Source: Kovacikia minuta CCNUW1
GTDB taxonomy: Bacteria; Cyanobacteriota; Cyanobacteriia; Leptolyngbyales; Leptolyngbyaceae
Assembly: GCF_020091585.1 (NCBI RefSeq)
Contig: NZ_CP083582.1
Coordinates: 3,410,001 to 3,474,000, forward strand
Direction: 5' to 3'
DNA: 64,000 nucleotides
The translations under genes and the position numbers were made by a program. Under the pieces are notes generated by a model. That model was not told where the DNA came from and did not search any database. It saw nothing but the letters and a program-made list of their open reading frames with translations. Below, piece after piece: positions 1 to 9,646 of this stretch (positions are counted from its first letter, which is position 1; every line of letters begins with the position of its first letter).

Positions 1-1311
1 TCGATCCGGATACCGTTTTTCAATTGGCTTCTGTTTCTAAACCGATCGCTTCAACCATTGTGGCGGGGGTAGTTGGGGATGGCTTGGTCAAGTGGGATGA
101 TCCGATTATCAAACACTACCCCAGCTTTGAAATGGACAGCCCTTATGTGACCCGTGAGGTAACCCTGCGTGATATGTTCTCGCCATCGCAGTGGGTTGCC
201 TGACCATGCCGGGGATGATCTGGAAGACCTGGAATTTGACCGGACAACGATTTTGCAACGGTTGCGCTATCTGCCCCTGGGCGATCGGTTTCGCTCAGTT
301 TATAACTACACCAATTTTGGGTTGACCGCCGCCGCTGAGGCAACGGCAAAAGCAACCGGAAAATCCTGGGAAGATCTTGCCTTCGATCGGCTGTATCAAC
401 CCCTGGGTATGAACCGAACCAGTTCGCGCTATGAAGACTTTGCCAGGGCTGAGAACCGGGCACTTGGGCATGTTCCAGTCAATGGCAAATGGGTGGCTAA
501 ATATCAACGCAAGCCGGATGCCGAGTCTCCCGCAGGAGGGGTTAGTTCGACCGTGCGTGACATGGCAAAGTGGGTGCGGCTGCAACTTGGGAACGGCATG
601 TTTGAGGGGAAACAAGTCATTGCTGCCAAACCGCTGGCAGAGACCCACATTCCCCACATGGTCAACGATCCGCCGAAGAATCCCAATCTCGATCGGGCAA
701 GCTTTTATGGATTGGGTTGGAATGTCAGCTATTCTGACAGGGGATTGGTGCAGTTGGGGCATTCTGGTGCCTTCAATCTGGGGGCTGGGACGGCGGTCTA
801 TTTGCTGCCAGCGGAGGACATTGGGATCGTGGTTCTGTCCAATGCTCGTCCGATCGGGGTGCCAGAAACGATCGCGGTGAGTTTTCTAGACATGGTGCAA
901 TACGGGAAGTCTCGACACGACTACTTTGAGCTATTTCAACCTGCCTTTGCAACGCTCGAAAAACCGAACTACGGGACGCTGGTGGATTACACTAAACCGC
1001 CTGCCCAACGGTTACCCTCAATGCCTTTGACCACTTACACTGGTACGTATCGCAACCACTATTTCGGTGAAGTTGAGATCGCAGCCAGAGCGGGTAAATT
1101 GTTTCTGCTTCAAGGATTTAAGAAACAGGCATTCCCTTTACAGCATTACGATCGCGATATGTTTACCTACCAACCCGAAGGCGAAAATGCCTACGGTTTA
1201 AGTGGGGTAACTTTTACCATTGGCGCAAATGGAAAAGCGACAGCCGTAATGGTTGAAGACTTGAACATCAATCAACAGGGAACGTTTAAACGAGACTTGT
1301 CTAAGCCGTAA
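1..1311 (+). pseudogene. Beta-lactamase-family serine hydrolase (penicillin-binding type), 5'-truncated and frameshifted
   Basis: The reading frame enters from the left edge with the catalytic SxxK motif (context LASVSKP, about positions 27-47). It runs to about position 180, then the homology continues one base out of register as RSGLPDHAGDD and stays open to 1311. Deleting one C near 183-184 would give LRDMFSHRSGLPDH as one frame. Downstream there is a YxN motif (YTN in VYNYTNFGL) and an HxG-type motif (HSGAFNLGAGT), the order expected in class C beta-lactamase/DD-peptidase-like hydrolases (COG1680). These act on peptidoglycan peptides, esters or beta-lactams; the substrate cannot be told here. 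The C-terminal ~100 residues form an extra beta-rich domain common in this family. A GTG at 169 could start the downstream frame but would lose the nucleophile, so a true shorter gene is unlikely. It is either a pseudogene or an error at one base. Confidence 0.8.
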
Positions 1312-1317
1312 TCTGCT

Positions 1318-2839
1318 TTAAAGGTTCTTGAGGCGTTGGCGAAATTCTGCTGCCAGTTTAGGATTGGGAATCTGGCTGGCAAGGACTTCGATCAGGGTGG
1401 TGCGATCGAGGTGGGGATTGTCTGTAACCACCTGTTTGATTAATACCTTGGCGATCGGCCCAATGCAGCGGGTCAATTCCTGGCGGCAACTCTCGACAAA
1501 GGCATCATTTGGTGCCGCAGAGGGAGGCGTGGAATAATTTTGTTGGGTGATGCAGGGATCTTCTGATTTAGGAGCCTTGGAACCGGAGGGTAGAAACGGC
1601 TGCCCACCAGAGGTTAGCTCCTGGGGAATTTGAATCCGGGTTCTGAAGTCGTTTGCCTGTTTGAGATCAGAAATTTGGGAGGTGAGAACTTCAATAAATC
1701 CCTGGGGGGTGATGTCTGGGTAATGGTTGAGGGTGTCGTCAATCAGGAAGCGGGCGATCGGACCGACACAACGGGTCAATTCCTGACGGCACTGCTCCAT
1801 GAATGCGGCGGATGAGATAGAACTGAGCGGGGGAGGCGAGGAGGGGGTGGCAAGACCAACCGATGCGGCGAGTTGCTTGCCCTGGGGTTTTTCAGCTTGA
1901 TGCAGAGCTTGGGTGGCAAGACTGAGCTGGGGTCGTTCTTCAGCTTGGGGCAGGGTTTGCATTGCCTCCAAAACTTCCCGTGCAGACTGAAACCGATCCT
2001 TGGGTTTCGACATAATCAGTTTGTCGAGAATCTGCCCCAGGGACGTTTTGAGCTTAACGTGCGATCGCCAGGTCCATTGCAGGGTTTGGGGATCGACCAG
2101 GGTATTTGGATTCTTTCCGGTCAGCAGGACGATCGCGGTCACTCCAAGGGCATAAAGGTCGCTACAGGGGTAGCAATGACCCATTCCCAGTTGTTCTGGA
2201 GGGGAATAACCCGACTTGCCCAAGCGGGAGGTTTGCCTGACGTAGCCCGAAGTTGCAGTATCGACAGACCAGGCGAGGGAATCTTTGACCAGACCAAAGT
2301 CAATCAGGATCGGCAAGCCCCGATCGCGGGAAAACATAATGTTGTCTGGCGCAATATCCCGATGAATCAGATTGAGCTTGTGGAGATACTCCAGCACGGG
2401 CAGCAGATCCCGCAGCCATTGGATGACCTCGGCTTCCGAAAACAACTGCCCCTGTTGCTTGCGTTGGTGCAACAGTTGGGCATAAGTGATGCCATGCAAT
2501 ATAGTCTTGAACGATAAACAGACGTTGAGCCTGGGTAAACCCTGCCAGAAATTTGGGGATTTGGGGATGGGCAATCTGGTAAAGGGTTTTGGCTTCTTGC
2601 TTAAACAGTTCTACCGCTTTTTGCAATACCTGTTTAGACTGGTCAGCGGGTACAAATTCCTTCAGAACACACAGTTCATCAAAGCGCTGGGTATCGCTTG
2701 CCAGGTACGATCGCCCAAAACCTCCCTGTCCTAACAGGCGTTGAACTTTGTAGCGACCGCCAACTGAAGTCCCAATGGGAATTTCTCGCTGTTTGAGTTG
2801 AGTTGTTTCAGAGGTAGGGGGCTGCTGTCTCTGCTCCAT
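1318..2839 (-). pseudogene. Serine/threonine protein kinase (PknB-like) with two C-terminal helical repeats, frameshifted
   Basis: The N-terminal part, starting best at ATG 2839 (MEQRQQ), has the glycine loop LGQGGFG and the lysine in VLKEF. The frame then breaks. From about 2496 downward the other frame supplies HRDIAPDN (catalytic loop) and DFGLVKD. Removing one base in the context ATTGCATGGC (sense strand, around 2496) gives a continuous VQDYIDGITYAQ. The reconstructed protein is about 506 residues: kinase domain to ~290, a linker, then two similar ~60-residue segments (FMEQCRQELTRCVGPIARFL and FVESCRQELTRCIGPIAKVL), typical of cyanobacterial kinases. All catalytic motifs are intact, so only the single-base shift argues against function. 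The stop lies 6 bases beyond the convergent hydrolase gene, so the two are tail to tail. Substrates are unknown. Confidence 0.82.
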
Positions 2840-3436
2840 GACCGACGATTTCCAAAAGATATGTAACTGTGCGGGAGAGGTAGAGGTTTGTTCTAAATCT
2901 AAGGGAATTTGAATTTTGAATTCTTTAAGGCAAGTTCCCTGATTTTTAGCCTGTCTCAAAAATTTAATTTGAGTCTCGCTATTAGTCTTTCTGCGATTCT
3001 CACTGTCTCAGTTCAGACCCATTTGAACAATATATAGCTTGCAACCAGGGAAGAACTAGGGAAGTTTATTCTTTGGTAGGAACTTCATTATCTATCTGGC
3101 TCAATCCGGATTTCAATGCCTAATCTCGATCGTTCTTAATAAAGTGATACATTTCTCCGTTTGATGCTGGGACTTTGGGAAAATAGCAAAAATTCCTCCG
3201 AATCAAGACCTCTGATTTTCATGAGAGAAATAGGGGCACTGATAGCCCGTCTTAAACGAGATCACGAGAATCAATCCGAGACTTATTGTGAGACAGAAAT
3301 GAGAGCCGTGAGACAAGGGTGGATGATTGCACGATCGCGTCTTTCAATAGGGAATATTAAACTAAGCCAGGAAATCAGAAGGCAGCGCTTAACCCCCACT
3401 CCCCACTCCCCACTCCCCACTCCCTAATTCGCAGTC
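2840..3436. other. Intergenic region with repeated GTCTCA/TGAGAC motifs and a heptamer tract
   Basis: No convincing gene. An open frame at 3161-3427 ends inside simple repeats and resembles nothing I know. GTCTCA or its complement recurs near 2953, 3005, 3288 and 3309, as it does in the 5.2-5.9 kb gap. The right end (about 3390-3426) is a tandem CCCCACT heptamer tract reaching almost to the start of the next gene. Confidence 0.5.
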
Positions 3437-4360
3437 ATGACACTTTCCCAGCAAACCCTTGAATCAGCCCGGCAAGGAGATGCGGTGGCGATCGCCGCGC
3501 TGATTAATCAATCGCTTCAACCAAAGGGCATTTATGCCAGGGTGACACGCCAGGGTACCCGTCTCAAAGTGTTGCTGGAAGCCGATCAAATTCCTCATCA
3601 GGAGGCATTGGTAGCTTATCTGGAAAAGAATCTGGCAAAGTTGAAAATCTCTTTCGTCACGATGGTTGAACTTTTGGGCAAACAAACCTGTGCAGCAGCG
3701 CCTGCATGGCGGTACACCTTCTCCCTGAATCCGCCTCAAACCCTACCTGTCGAGGACAATTCAGCATCCCAGGCGCGATCGATCGAGGCAGTTCCACCCC
3801 AACCGACAATGGCGCAGGCTTTTCCCACTGCTGCCAAAGTGAAGCTTCAACGGACCTATCAGGTTATTTTTTCGGGGGTGATGGCGTTGATTCTGGTCTT
3901 GATTGGAGCCAACCTGCGCTCTGCCCAAACGCTATTTACTAAGGCACAAACCCCTCAGAAAGTTACCCTCAGCAATGGGATTGAAAGTATCTATCAAGCT
4001 CCGATCATTAGCCGCAGAAGGGGGGTACCCGTAATTATGGTGACATTTAACGGTAGCCATCCTTTTCCGATGATTGTGGATACGGGAGCAGGAGGGACGC
4101 TGATTACCCAGGATATGGCGTCTACCCTGGAGGTAAAACGGGTGGGGCAGGCAGCGGCTCAAACTGCGAACGGTTACACAACTTTTGATGTCGGATATGT
4201 GAGTTCGATCGAGGTGGATGGGGCAAAGATTATTAATGTTCCGGTGGCGATCGGTTTGTCAGATATGGATGTGGGATTGCTGGGTCACGATTTTTTCAAT
4301 AATTTTGATGTGACGGTGCGGGAGAAGGTGGTTGAATTTCGTCCGCGCAAGGAAAATTGA
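3437..4360 (+). CDS. Membrane-anchored retropepsin-like aspartic protease
   Basis: 307 residues. The N-terminal ~110 residues form a soluble domain (EALVAYLEKNLAKLKI). A hydrophobic segment at about 142-160 (VIFSGVMALILVLIGANL) is a likely membrane anchor. The C-terminal ~120 residues contain the aspartic-protease signature VDTGAGGTLIT (about 216-226) and a second conserved stretch, GLLGHDFF, near the end. This matches clan AA single-domain retropepsin-like proteases (TIGR02281-type), which need to dimerise. The start ATG lies just after a CCCCACT heptamer tract, with no strong ribosome site visible. It stands alone on its strand. The natural substrate is unknown in cyanobacteria. Confidence 0.8.
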   Translation: MTLSQQTLESARQGDAVAIAALINQSLQPKGIYARVTRQGTRLKVLLEADQIPHQEALVAYLEKNLAKLKISFVTMVELLGKQTCAAAPAWRYTFSLNPPQTLPVEDNSASQARSIEAVPPQPTMAQAFPTAAKVKLQRTYQVIFSGVMALILVLIGANLRSAQTLFTKAQTPQKVTLSNGIESIYQAPIISRRRGVPVIMVTFNGSHPFPMIVDTGAGGTLITQDMASTLEVKRVGQAAAQTANGYTTFDVGYVSSIEVDGAKIINVPVAIGLSDMDVGLLGHDFFNNFDVTVREKVVEFRPRKEN

Positions 4361-4533
4361 AGGCAGAAGGCGGAGGGCAGAGGGCAGAATGAAAAGGATA
4401 AAGGATAAAGGATAAAGGATAAAAAAGGGGGGAGGAAAGAAGGAGAAGGTGAAATAGATAGCTGCATAAAGGGGTTAAAAGTCGGTACAGTGTTTTTGAA
4501 ACCTCACTCCCCACTCCCCACTCCTCTCCCTCA
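4361..4533. repeat. Heptanucleotide tandem-repeat element (purine arm, then pyrimidine arm)
   Basis: Starts right after the protease stop with GGCAGAN and GGATAAA heptamers (four GGATAAA copies near 4399-4427), continues purine-rich, and ends in CCCCACT copies at 4505-4525. The purine-then-pyrimidine layout recurs at 24.1, 35.6, 43.7, 44.7 and 62.0 kb. It resembles the short tandemly repeated repetitive (STRR) sequences of filamentous cyanobacteria. Confidence 0.7.
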
Positions 4534-4535
4534 CC

Positions 4536-5231
4536 ATGTTAACTGTCGAAATTTACAGCGCTCAGTCCTGTCCCTATGCCCAGCGCAGCCGGATGGCGCT
4601 GTTGGAAAAGGGAGTGCCGTTTGAACTGGTCGAGATTGATTTATTTAACAAGCCGCAGGGGTTTGCTGAAATTTCGCCCTATGGCAAGGTTCCGGTGATT
4701 CGCTATGGGGACGATCGGGTTTGGGAGTCGGCGGTGATTAATGAGTATCTGGAGGAGATGTTTCCAGAGCCGCCGTTGTTGCCAAGGGAGCCAGGTTTAC
4801 GGGCGATCGCGCGGATCTGGATCGATTTTGCAAATACGAAATTGATTCCCGCTTTTTACAAACTGCTGGTCAGTCAGGATGCGGAAACGCAGGCAGAGTG
4901 GGCGGGCGAACTGGAAAAACACTTTCGGTTTATGGAGACAGAGGGGTTCGCCAAATTGTCGGGTAACGGACCCTACTGGATGGGGGAATCTTTGAATTTG
5001 GTGGATCTGTCTGTTTATCCCTGGTTTGAGCGGTTGCCTGCCCTGAATCATTACCAGGGCATTGGTTTACCTGTGGATTGTTTGCGATTGCGGAACTGGT
5101 GGATGGCAATGCAATTGCGCGATTCGGTGCGGGCAACTGCTCAATCGGCGGAGTTCCATGTGGAGCAGTACGCGAAGTACATCCGTAGCCCAATGTTTGG
5201 GGCGATCGTTCAGGAAGTGAAACGGCTTTAG
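4536..5231 (+). CDS. Glutathione S-transferase family protein
   Basis: 231 residues, a normal length for a cytosolic GST. The N-terminal thioredoxin fold starts at once (MLTVEIYSAQSCPYAQRSR, with Cys-Pro-Tyr-Ala at the active-site position). It includes the cis-proline glutathione-binding segment GKVPVIRYGDD and the ESAVINEYLEE acidic motif. The all-helical C-terminal domain follows from about residue 85. The SCPYAQR context resembles dehydroascorbate reductase/omega-type or CLIC-like GSTs, where cysteine rather than serine or tyrosine contacts glutathione. Likely roles are detoxification or thiol repair in the cytosol; the substrate is unknown. ATG 4536 follows a pyrimidine heptamer tract directly. 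Confidence 0.85.
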   Translation: MLTVEIYSAQSCPYAQRSRMALLEKGVPFELVEIDLFNKPQGFAEISPYGKVPVIRYGDDRVWESAVINEYLEEMFPEPPLLPREPGLRAIARIWIDFANTKLIPAFYKLLVSQDAETQAEWAGELEKHFRFMETEGFAKLSGNGPYWMGESLNLVDLSVYPWFERLPALNHYQGIGLPVDCLRLRNWWMAMQLRDSVRATAQSAEFHVEQYAKYIRSPMFGAIVQEVKRL

Positions 5232-5886
5232 ACTTCGTTGCCAAAGCAAGTCTCATCGGTCTTAAATTAATCTCATTTTAAGACCAATTCTGGACTCATG
5301 GTCTCATTCTGATAGGGCTTGAATGCAAGGTAGGAAGCGGTGAACTTTGAATCTATTCCCCCTCTTGCACTTCTGCGTAGTACGCAATAGCCCAACCTTC
5401 TTTTTGTAGCCGTTAAAACCTCGACTAGATAATCGTTTCAGTTCTATTGATGAACGATCGTAAAAAGGGCTGTGGACTAAAATTGGACTAAAAAAATCAG
5501 GGTCTTTGCCTTTTCCAATTCCGCCCCAGTCGTCTTAATTGTCTTAATTGAGTCTCAAGATTAGTCCTGGTTTGATTCTTTCGATCTCAAGTAAGAATAC
5601 GGCGAGACGAGCATATTTCAGTCAGGGTATTCCAGCTCCCCAAGCTTTTTAACTAGAACCTGTACCAACTCTGAAAGAACGATCGCGGCAGGTCCAAGGT
5701 ATTGGTACAGCACGTTGAGAAATCCGGTTTTTGTACCCGCGGTCCAGGTAGAGATGCAACAGGGTGGAGATGGTGCGGCGAACGTCTCCCTGCGATTGGG
5801 GTATCATGCAAATCATTATGAGATTCTGAGTCCAGAGTTGGACTTAAGTCGAGACAAGAATAAGACTATTGAGACAGCTTTTGCCC
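5232..5886. other. Intergenic region, GTCTCA-rich, no gene seen
   Basis: About 650 bases without a supportable gene. GTCTCA or TGAGAC recurs near 5248, 5298, 5551 and 5871, with related GAGAC copies between, as in the 2.9-3.4 kb gap. An open frame at 5715-5909 has no family resemblance and overlaps the ABC gene end. Confidence 0.45.
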
Positions 5887-6786
5887 TTATCCTTTCCCCC
5901 TGCGCATAACTTCCAGATACACATGCTCCAGGCGCACTGGTTGGCGAGAAATCGCATCGATCGCAATTCCATCAAAACGCGCCAGGATATCCTTTAAATC
6001 CAGCGATTGGGGTAGCCAGAAGGCAAGCTCATTGCCATAGTGACGAGGGTGGAAACCGAGTTGGCGGGCACGGGCAATTGCCCGTTCCTCCTCCTGGGTT
6101 TGAACCAGAATAATTTCCTGTGCCGGAATCAGCTGTCTGAGTTCCGTCAGGGTTCCCTCCGCCAGAATCTGTCCCTGCTTCAGGATGCCAATCCGATCGC
6201 ACAATCGTTCCGCTTCCTCCAGCAGATGGGTTGTCAGTAGTACGGTAATTCCCTGACGTTGCAATTGTCGAATCAACTCCCACAGTTCATAACGGGCTTC
6301 AATATCCAGTCCAGTTGTCGGTTCATCTAAAATCAAAAGCTTGGGCTGATGGACAAGGGCGATCGCCAGGCTTAGCCGCCGTTGCATCCCACCACTCAGG
6401 GTCTCGGCTGTTTGCCCCGTCCGTTGCCCCAAACCCACCGCCTCCAGACAAGCCTGAACCTGCTGCCGTAGCCGTACCCCTCGCAGCCCATATAGACGGG
6501 CAAAAAACCTCAGATTCTCTGCACAGGTCAGGGTTCGGTACAGCAACGTTTCCTGGGTTGCGACCCCAATCAGATACTTGGTTTGCTCTGAAATGGGGCG
6601 ATCGTTAATTTGAATCACCCCACTATCCGCTTTTAGCAGATTGCAGAGAATGTTGATTGTCGTTGTCTTACCCGCCCCATTCGAGCCAAGCAGCCCATAA
6701 ATTTCACTGGGGGCGATCGCCAAACTCAAATCTCGAAGCACAACCTGCTTCCCATAGGCCTTGTATAGTTTCTCAATTTTGAGCAC
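5887..6786 (-). CDS. ABC transporter ATP-binding protein (drug/Na+-exporter type)
   Basis: 299 residues. Walker A is GSNGAGKTT (about 34-42), the signature is LSGGMQRR (about 132), Walker B is LLILDEPTTGLD, and the switch histidine is in LTTHLLEE. The C-terminal ~80 residues form the accessory domain seen in ABC-2-type export ATPases (CcmA/DrrA/NatA-like). Such subunits pair with a separate membrane permease, but neither neighbour encodes one, so the partner must lie elsewhere. The substrate cannot be inferred. The start ATG at 6786 gives the canonical MLKIEKLYKAYG opening. Confidence 0.9.
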   Translation of the reverse strand: MLKIEKLYKAYGKQVVLRDLSLAIAPSEIYGLLGSNGAGKTTTINILCNLLKADSGVIQINDRPISEQTKYLIGVATQETLLYRTLTCAENLRFFARLYGLRGVRLRQQVQACLEAVGLGQRTGQTAETLSGGMQRRLSLAIALVHQPKLLILDEPTTGLDIEARYELWELIRQLQRQGITVLLTTHLLEEAERLCDRIGILKQGQILAEGTLTELRQLIPAQEIILVQTQEEERAIARARQLGFHPRHYGNELAFWLPQSLDLKDILARFDGIAIDAISRQPVRLEHVYLEVMRRGKG

Positions 6787-6980
6787 AGGTGGTAGGTGAT
6801 AGGTTCAAAGGATGCAGGTCACAAGGACGCGGAGACGCGGAAAATTCAACTCAAAACTTAAGCACTCAAAACTTAGAACTTAAAACTCAAAACTTTCTCC
6901 GACCCCTTCATCCCCCCTCTTCTACTCCTTCAAAACTCGAAACTTAGAACTTAAAACTCAAAACTTTCTCCGACCCCTTG
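6787..6980. repeat. Duplicated ACTCAAA/ACTTAAA heptamer-rich block
   Basis: A stretch of about 40 bases (TTAGAACTTAAAACTC, then AAAACTTTCTCCGACCCCTT) occurs twice, near 6867-6909 and 6938-6980. The second copy covers the 3' end and stop codon of the next gene on the minus strand. It shows how this repeat family trims or extends coding sequences. Confidence 0.7.
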
Positions 6981-8203
6981 CTCGCTTCGGTTTCACGTTT
7001 CAGGATTATCATCTCCGAGCCAACCACAGGGCTGCGGGCCAACAAAGCTCCTTCGGTATCCGTAATTTCTAGCTTACTGAAGTCTAGTTGCTGAGTCCGT
7101 TGGAGAACTTCATTGGCTAACTTATTTTGTTGAGGCTGGCTCAAACCATACCATCCATCCCCCACCCTGACGGTTAGAAGACTGCTGCGGAAGTTTGCCT
7201 GAACGGATTGGATCAGTCCGTTCACGTATTGATTGCTAATTTCTGCAACCTGATCTTGAATGCGAGCAATTAGCTTTTGTTCGGGTGTCAATTTTAAGGG
7301 AGGTGGGGGAGGGGAAGGTAGGGGAGATGGGGCAGGGCTATTCCTCACGACTGGCTTAGGTGCAGGTTTTTCTTCAGCAGGTTTTGTTGGAATGGGTTTA
7401 GCGGGTTCGGGGGTGCTGATTTGGGGTGGAACCGGGGGTTGAGTGGGAGGTGAAGTGACTATCTGAGTTGGGGGAGTTTTGGCAACCGGAGTGGGTTTGG
7501 GTTTACTAGAGAACAACCCTGGAACAATCCAGAGAAAGAGAATAAAAACAGCGACGATCGCCCCTGTGATTGCCCGATCGGAAAACTTTTGATTCAGCGA
7601 TTCTGGTAAGCGCTCCCGAATTTGAGGCAGCACAGTTGCCCACCACTGCTGAAGCCGTTTCCATACAGAACGGAACTTCTCCTGCCATTCATCCGTCAAA
7701 AAAGGTGGTACCAGTTTGTTGGGAGCTAACTCCGAGGTGGGGGGCATTATCTCAGAGCGCTTTCCAGACCCTGGTGCCCCGGATTTTTCTAATTCCTGAT
7801 CTTCCAACTTTTCAACAATCCCTTCCAAAAGTTGGATTGTTCCCTTCAGAGCCTTAACAGTCTGGACTTGTAAAACAGGACGCACCTGATTCCAAACCTC
7901 CTGTACTTTCTCAGAAGCAGGTTGACGACTGACTGCTGGCTGCTGACCGCCAACTCCTGACTTTCGACTTTCTAGCTCCGCGTCCCCATCTCCCCGTGTC
8001 CCCGTATCTTCTTCTAGCTCCTGACTTCTGACTTCTAGCTCCTCCAACGGAAGTTGTTCCGATGTTGTAGAGGAAACTCCGGAGGCAATCTCTGTAGGAA
8101 CTTCTGGCTGTTGAACTTCAGGAATTGAACCCGATTGATTTTCTGGTAAGGGCTGCGGTTCCTGATCAGGCGATTCCGGTGATGGCAATTGGTCCTGTGA
8201 CAT
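6944..8203 (-). CDS. Proline-rich single-span membrane protein, hypothetical
   Basis: 419 residues from ATG 8203 (MSQDQLPSPES); an in-frame ATG 33 bases upstream is possible. The acidic, proline-rich N-terminus contains a segment (about 62-105, EVRSQELEEDTGTRG onward) encoded by simple repeats of the dispersed family. A helix near 210-230 (ITGAIVAVFILFLWIVPGLF) looks like one membrane span. A Pro/Lys-rich linker (about 235-310) leads to a C-terminal domain of ~110 residues (QDQVAEISNQYVNGLIQS, then VRVGDGWYGLSQPQQNKLA). The architecture suggests a cytoplasmic N-terminus and an extracytoplasmic C-terminus. I do not recognise the domain beyond its cyanobacterial flavour. The last residues (KVLSFKF) are encoded by the repeat at 6938-6980. 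Confidence 0.65.
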   Translation of the reverse strand: MSQDQLPSPESPDQEPQPLPENQSGSIPEVQQPEVPTEIASGVSSTTSEQLPLEELEVRSQELEEDTGTRGDGDAELESRKSGVGGQQPAVSRQPASEKVQEVWNQVRPVLQVQTVKALKGTIQLLEGIVEKLEDQELEKSGAPGSGKRSEIMPPTSELAPNKLVPPFLTDEWQEKFRSVWKRLQQWWATVLPQIRERLPESLNQKFSDRAITGAIVAVFILFLWIVPGLFSSKPKPTPVAKTPPTQIVTSPPTQPPVPPQISTPEPAKPIPTKPAEEKPAPKPVVRNSPAPSPLPSPPPPPLKLTPEQKLIARIQDQVAEISNQYVNGLIQSVQANFRSSLLTVRVGDGWYGLSQPQQNKLANEVLQRTQQLDFSKLEITDTEGALLARSPVVGSEMIILKRETEASKGSEKVLSFKF

Positions 8204-8310
8204 GGATGTTTCCTCCCAGGCAGCACAAACAGACACAAACGCGATACATTCTTACAGGTGCAGCCTCAGGGATTCAATCTATCATTATTGAGCGGTATCT
8301 ACAGCATATA

Positions 8311-8399
8311 TAGCGATCCTAAATGGATTGTGAGCAAGGATTCCAATGGCATTCTTGCTCACAAAGCCTCTCAATCTTACAACCGATTTAGGACTGCTA
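8311..8399. repeat. Small inverted-repeat element (MITE-like, 89 bp)
   Basis: Ends TAGCGATCCTAAAT (8311-8324) and ATTTAGGACTGCTA (8386-8399) are imperfect inverted repeats. An inner stem pairs TTGTGAGCAAG with CTTGCTCACAA (8328-8364). TA at both ends fits a TA-targeting (IS630/Tc1-like) origin. A relative of the inner stem lies at 29859-29894. It sits directly upstream of the metallophosphoesterase gene. Confidence 0.6.
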
Positions 8400-8434
8400 C
8401 AGTCCAGTACGAATGCGTTGGGTAATGGGTGACT

Positions 8435-9613
8435 ATGAGCTTAAATCGTCGGCGGTTTTTGTTTCTAGCAGGAGTTGGAGCCATTGGTGGATTAGGGCTG
8501 GGTGCCTTTGCCCGCCATTCTCTAACAGGCACGACTGCGAACTCTTCAGGTCGTTCACCGATCGCTGCGCCTCCCACCTCTGCACCGCAGTCCGTAGCTA
8601 TACAGAAAAGCGCGATCGCCCCCAAAGGCTTGTTTGCGCCCATGCGGGGAGACGTGCGGATTGCGGTTATTAGTGATTTAAACAGTGCCTATGGTTCAAC
8701 AGACTATCAACCCCAGGTTGATCAGGCAATCTCCCTGATTCCTGACTGGCAACCCGATATTGTTCTAGGCGGTGGGGATATGGTGGCGGGTCAGTCCCCC
8801 TCCCTCTCATCCCAGGAAATCACAGCCATGTGGGCTGGGTTCGATCGCCACATCAGTGCGCCCCTGCGCCAGGCAAAGCTTCCCTTTGGGTTTACGATCG
8901 GCAACCACGACGCCTCTTCTGCCCTGGCAGTCAGCGGCAAATTTCTGTTCCAGAATGAACGGGATCATGCCAGTGCCTACTGGAATGACCCCAGCCATGA
9001 CCCCGGACTGCAATTCGTCGATCGGGCTAAATTTCCCTTTTACTACACCTTTCAGCACAAAGATATTTTTTACCTGGTCTGGGATGCCTCCTCCTCTCTC
9101 ATTCCCCGTGACCAGGTTGCCTGGGCAGAAAAAAGCCTTGCCAGTGAGGTCGCACAAGCAGCAAAGATGCGAATTGCGATCGGGCACCTGCCCCTCTATG
9201 CCGTGGCTGTGGGACGGGACGAACCAGGGGAAGTTCTGGCGGATGCCGACAAACTCCGAACCATGCTAGAGCGTTACAACGTCCATACCTACATCAGCGG
9301 GCACCACCACGCCTACTTCCCAGGACACAGCGGAAAGCTAGAACTGTTGCATGCCAGTGCCCTTGGTGCCGGTCCCCGCCCTCTATTAAATAGCAACCTC
9401 CCTCCCTTCAACACAGTCACCATTATTGACGTAGACTTAGGAGCCGCATCCACGGTTTACACCACCTACGATATGAAAAACCTCCAGGTGGTCGATCATA
9501 AAACCTTACCCCGATTGATCGCAGGTCCAACCGGAAAGTTACTGCGGCTGGATGTGCAGGAAAGCGATTTAACCGCATCAGAGCGCGCGTTAACCTGGCA
9601 ACCCAGTAGTTAG
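8435..9613 (+). CDS. Tat-exported calcineurin-like metallophosphoesterase
   Basis: 392 residues from ATG 8435; a GTG at 8429 would add two. The N-terminus SLNRRRFLFLAGVGAIGG is a twin-arginine signal with RRxFL followed by a hydrophobic core, predicting export of a folded metalloenzyme. Metallophosphatase motifs appear in order: VISDLN (a variant of the usual DxH), GGGDMV, GNHDAS, IAIGHLPLY and SGHHHAYFPGH. These ligate a dinuclear metal centre that hydrolyses phosphomono- or diesters. The histidine of the first DxH motif is replaced by Asn, which is seen in some subfamilies. The neighbouring folC starts 34 bases downstream and may be co-transcribed, but the functions are unrelated. Confidence 0.85.
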   Translation: MSLNRRRFLFLAGVGAIGGLGLGAFARHSLTGTTANSSGRSPIAAPPTSAPQSVAIQKSAIAPKGLFAPMRGDVRIAVISDLNSAYGSTDYQPQVDQAISLIPDWQPDIVLGGGDMVAGQSPSLSSQEITAMWAGFDRHISAPLRQAKLPFGFTIGNHDASSALAVSGKFLFQNERDHASAYWNDPSHDPGLQFVDRAKFPFYYTFQHKDIFYLVWDASSSLIPRDQVAWAEKSLASEVAQAAKMRIAIGHLPLYAVAVGRDEPGEVLADADKLRTMLERYNVHTYISGHHHAYFPGHSGKLELLHASALGAGPRPLLNSNLPPFNTVTIIDVDLGAASTVYTTYDMKNLQVVDHKTLPRLIAGPTGKLLRLDVQESDLTASERALTWQPSS

Positions 9614-9646
9614 AATCTGCCCTCCACCCCTTACCCCCTACTATCC

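Noticed and set aside
3161-3427. 88-residue gene
   Set aside because: Random composition, ending in a CCCCACT heptamer tract; no recognisable domain.
5715-5909. 64-residue gene
   Set aside because: No family resemblance; it overlaps the end of the ABC gene on the other strand.
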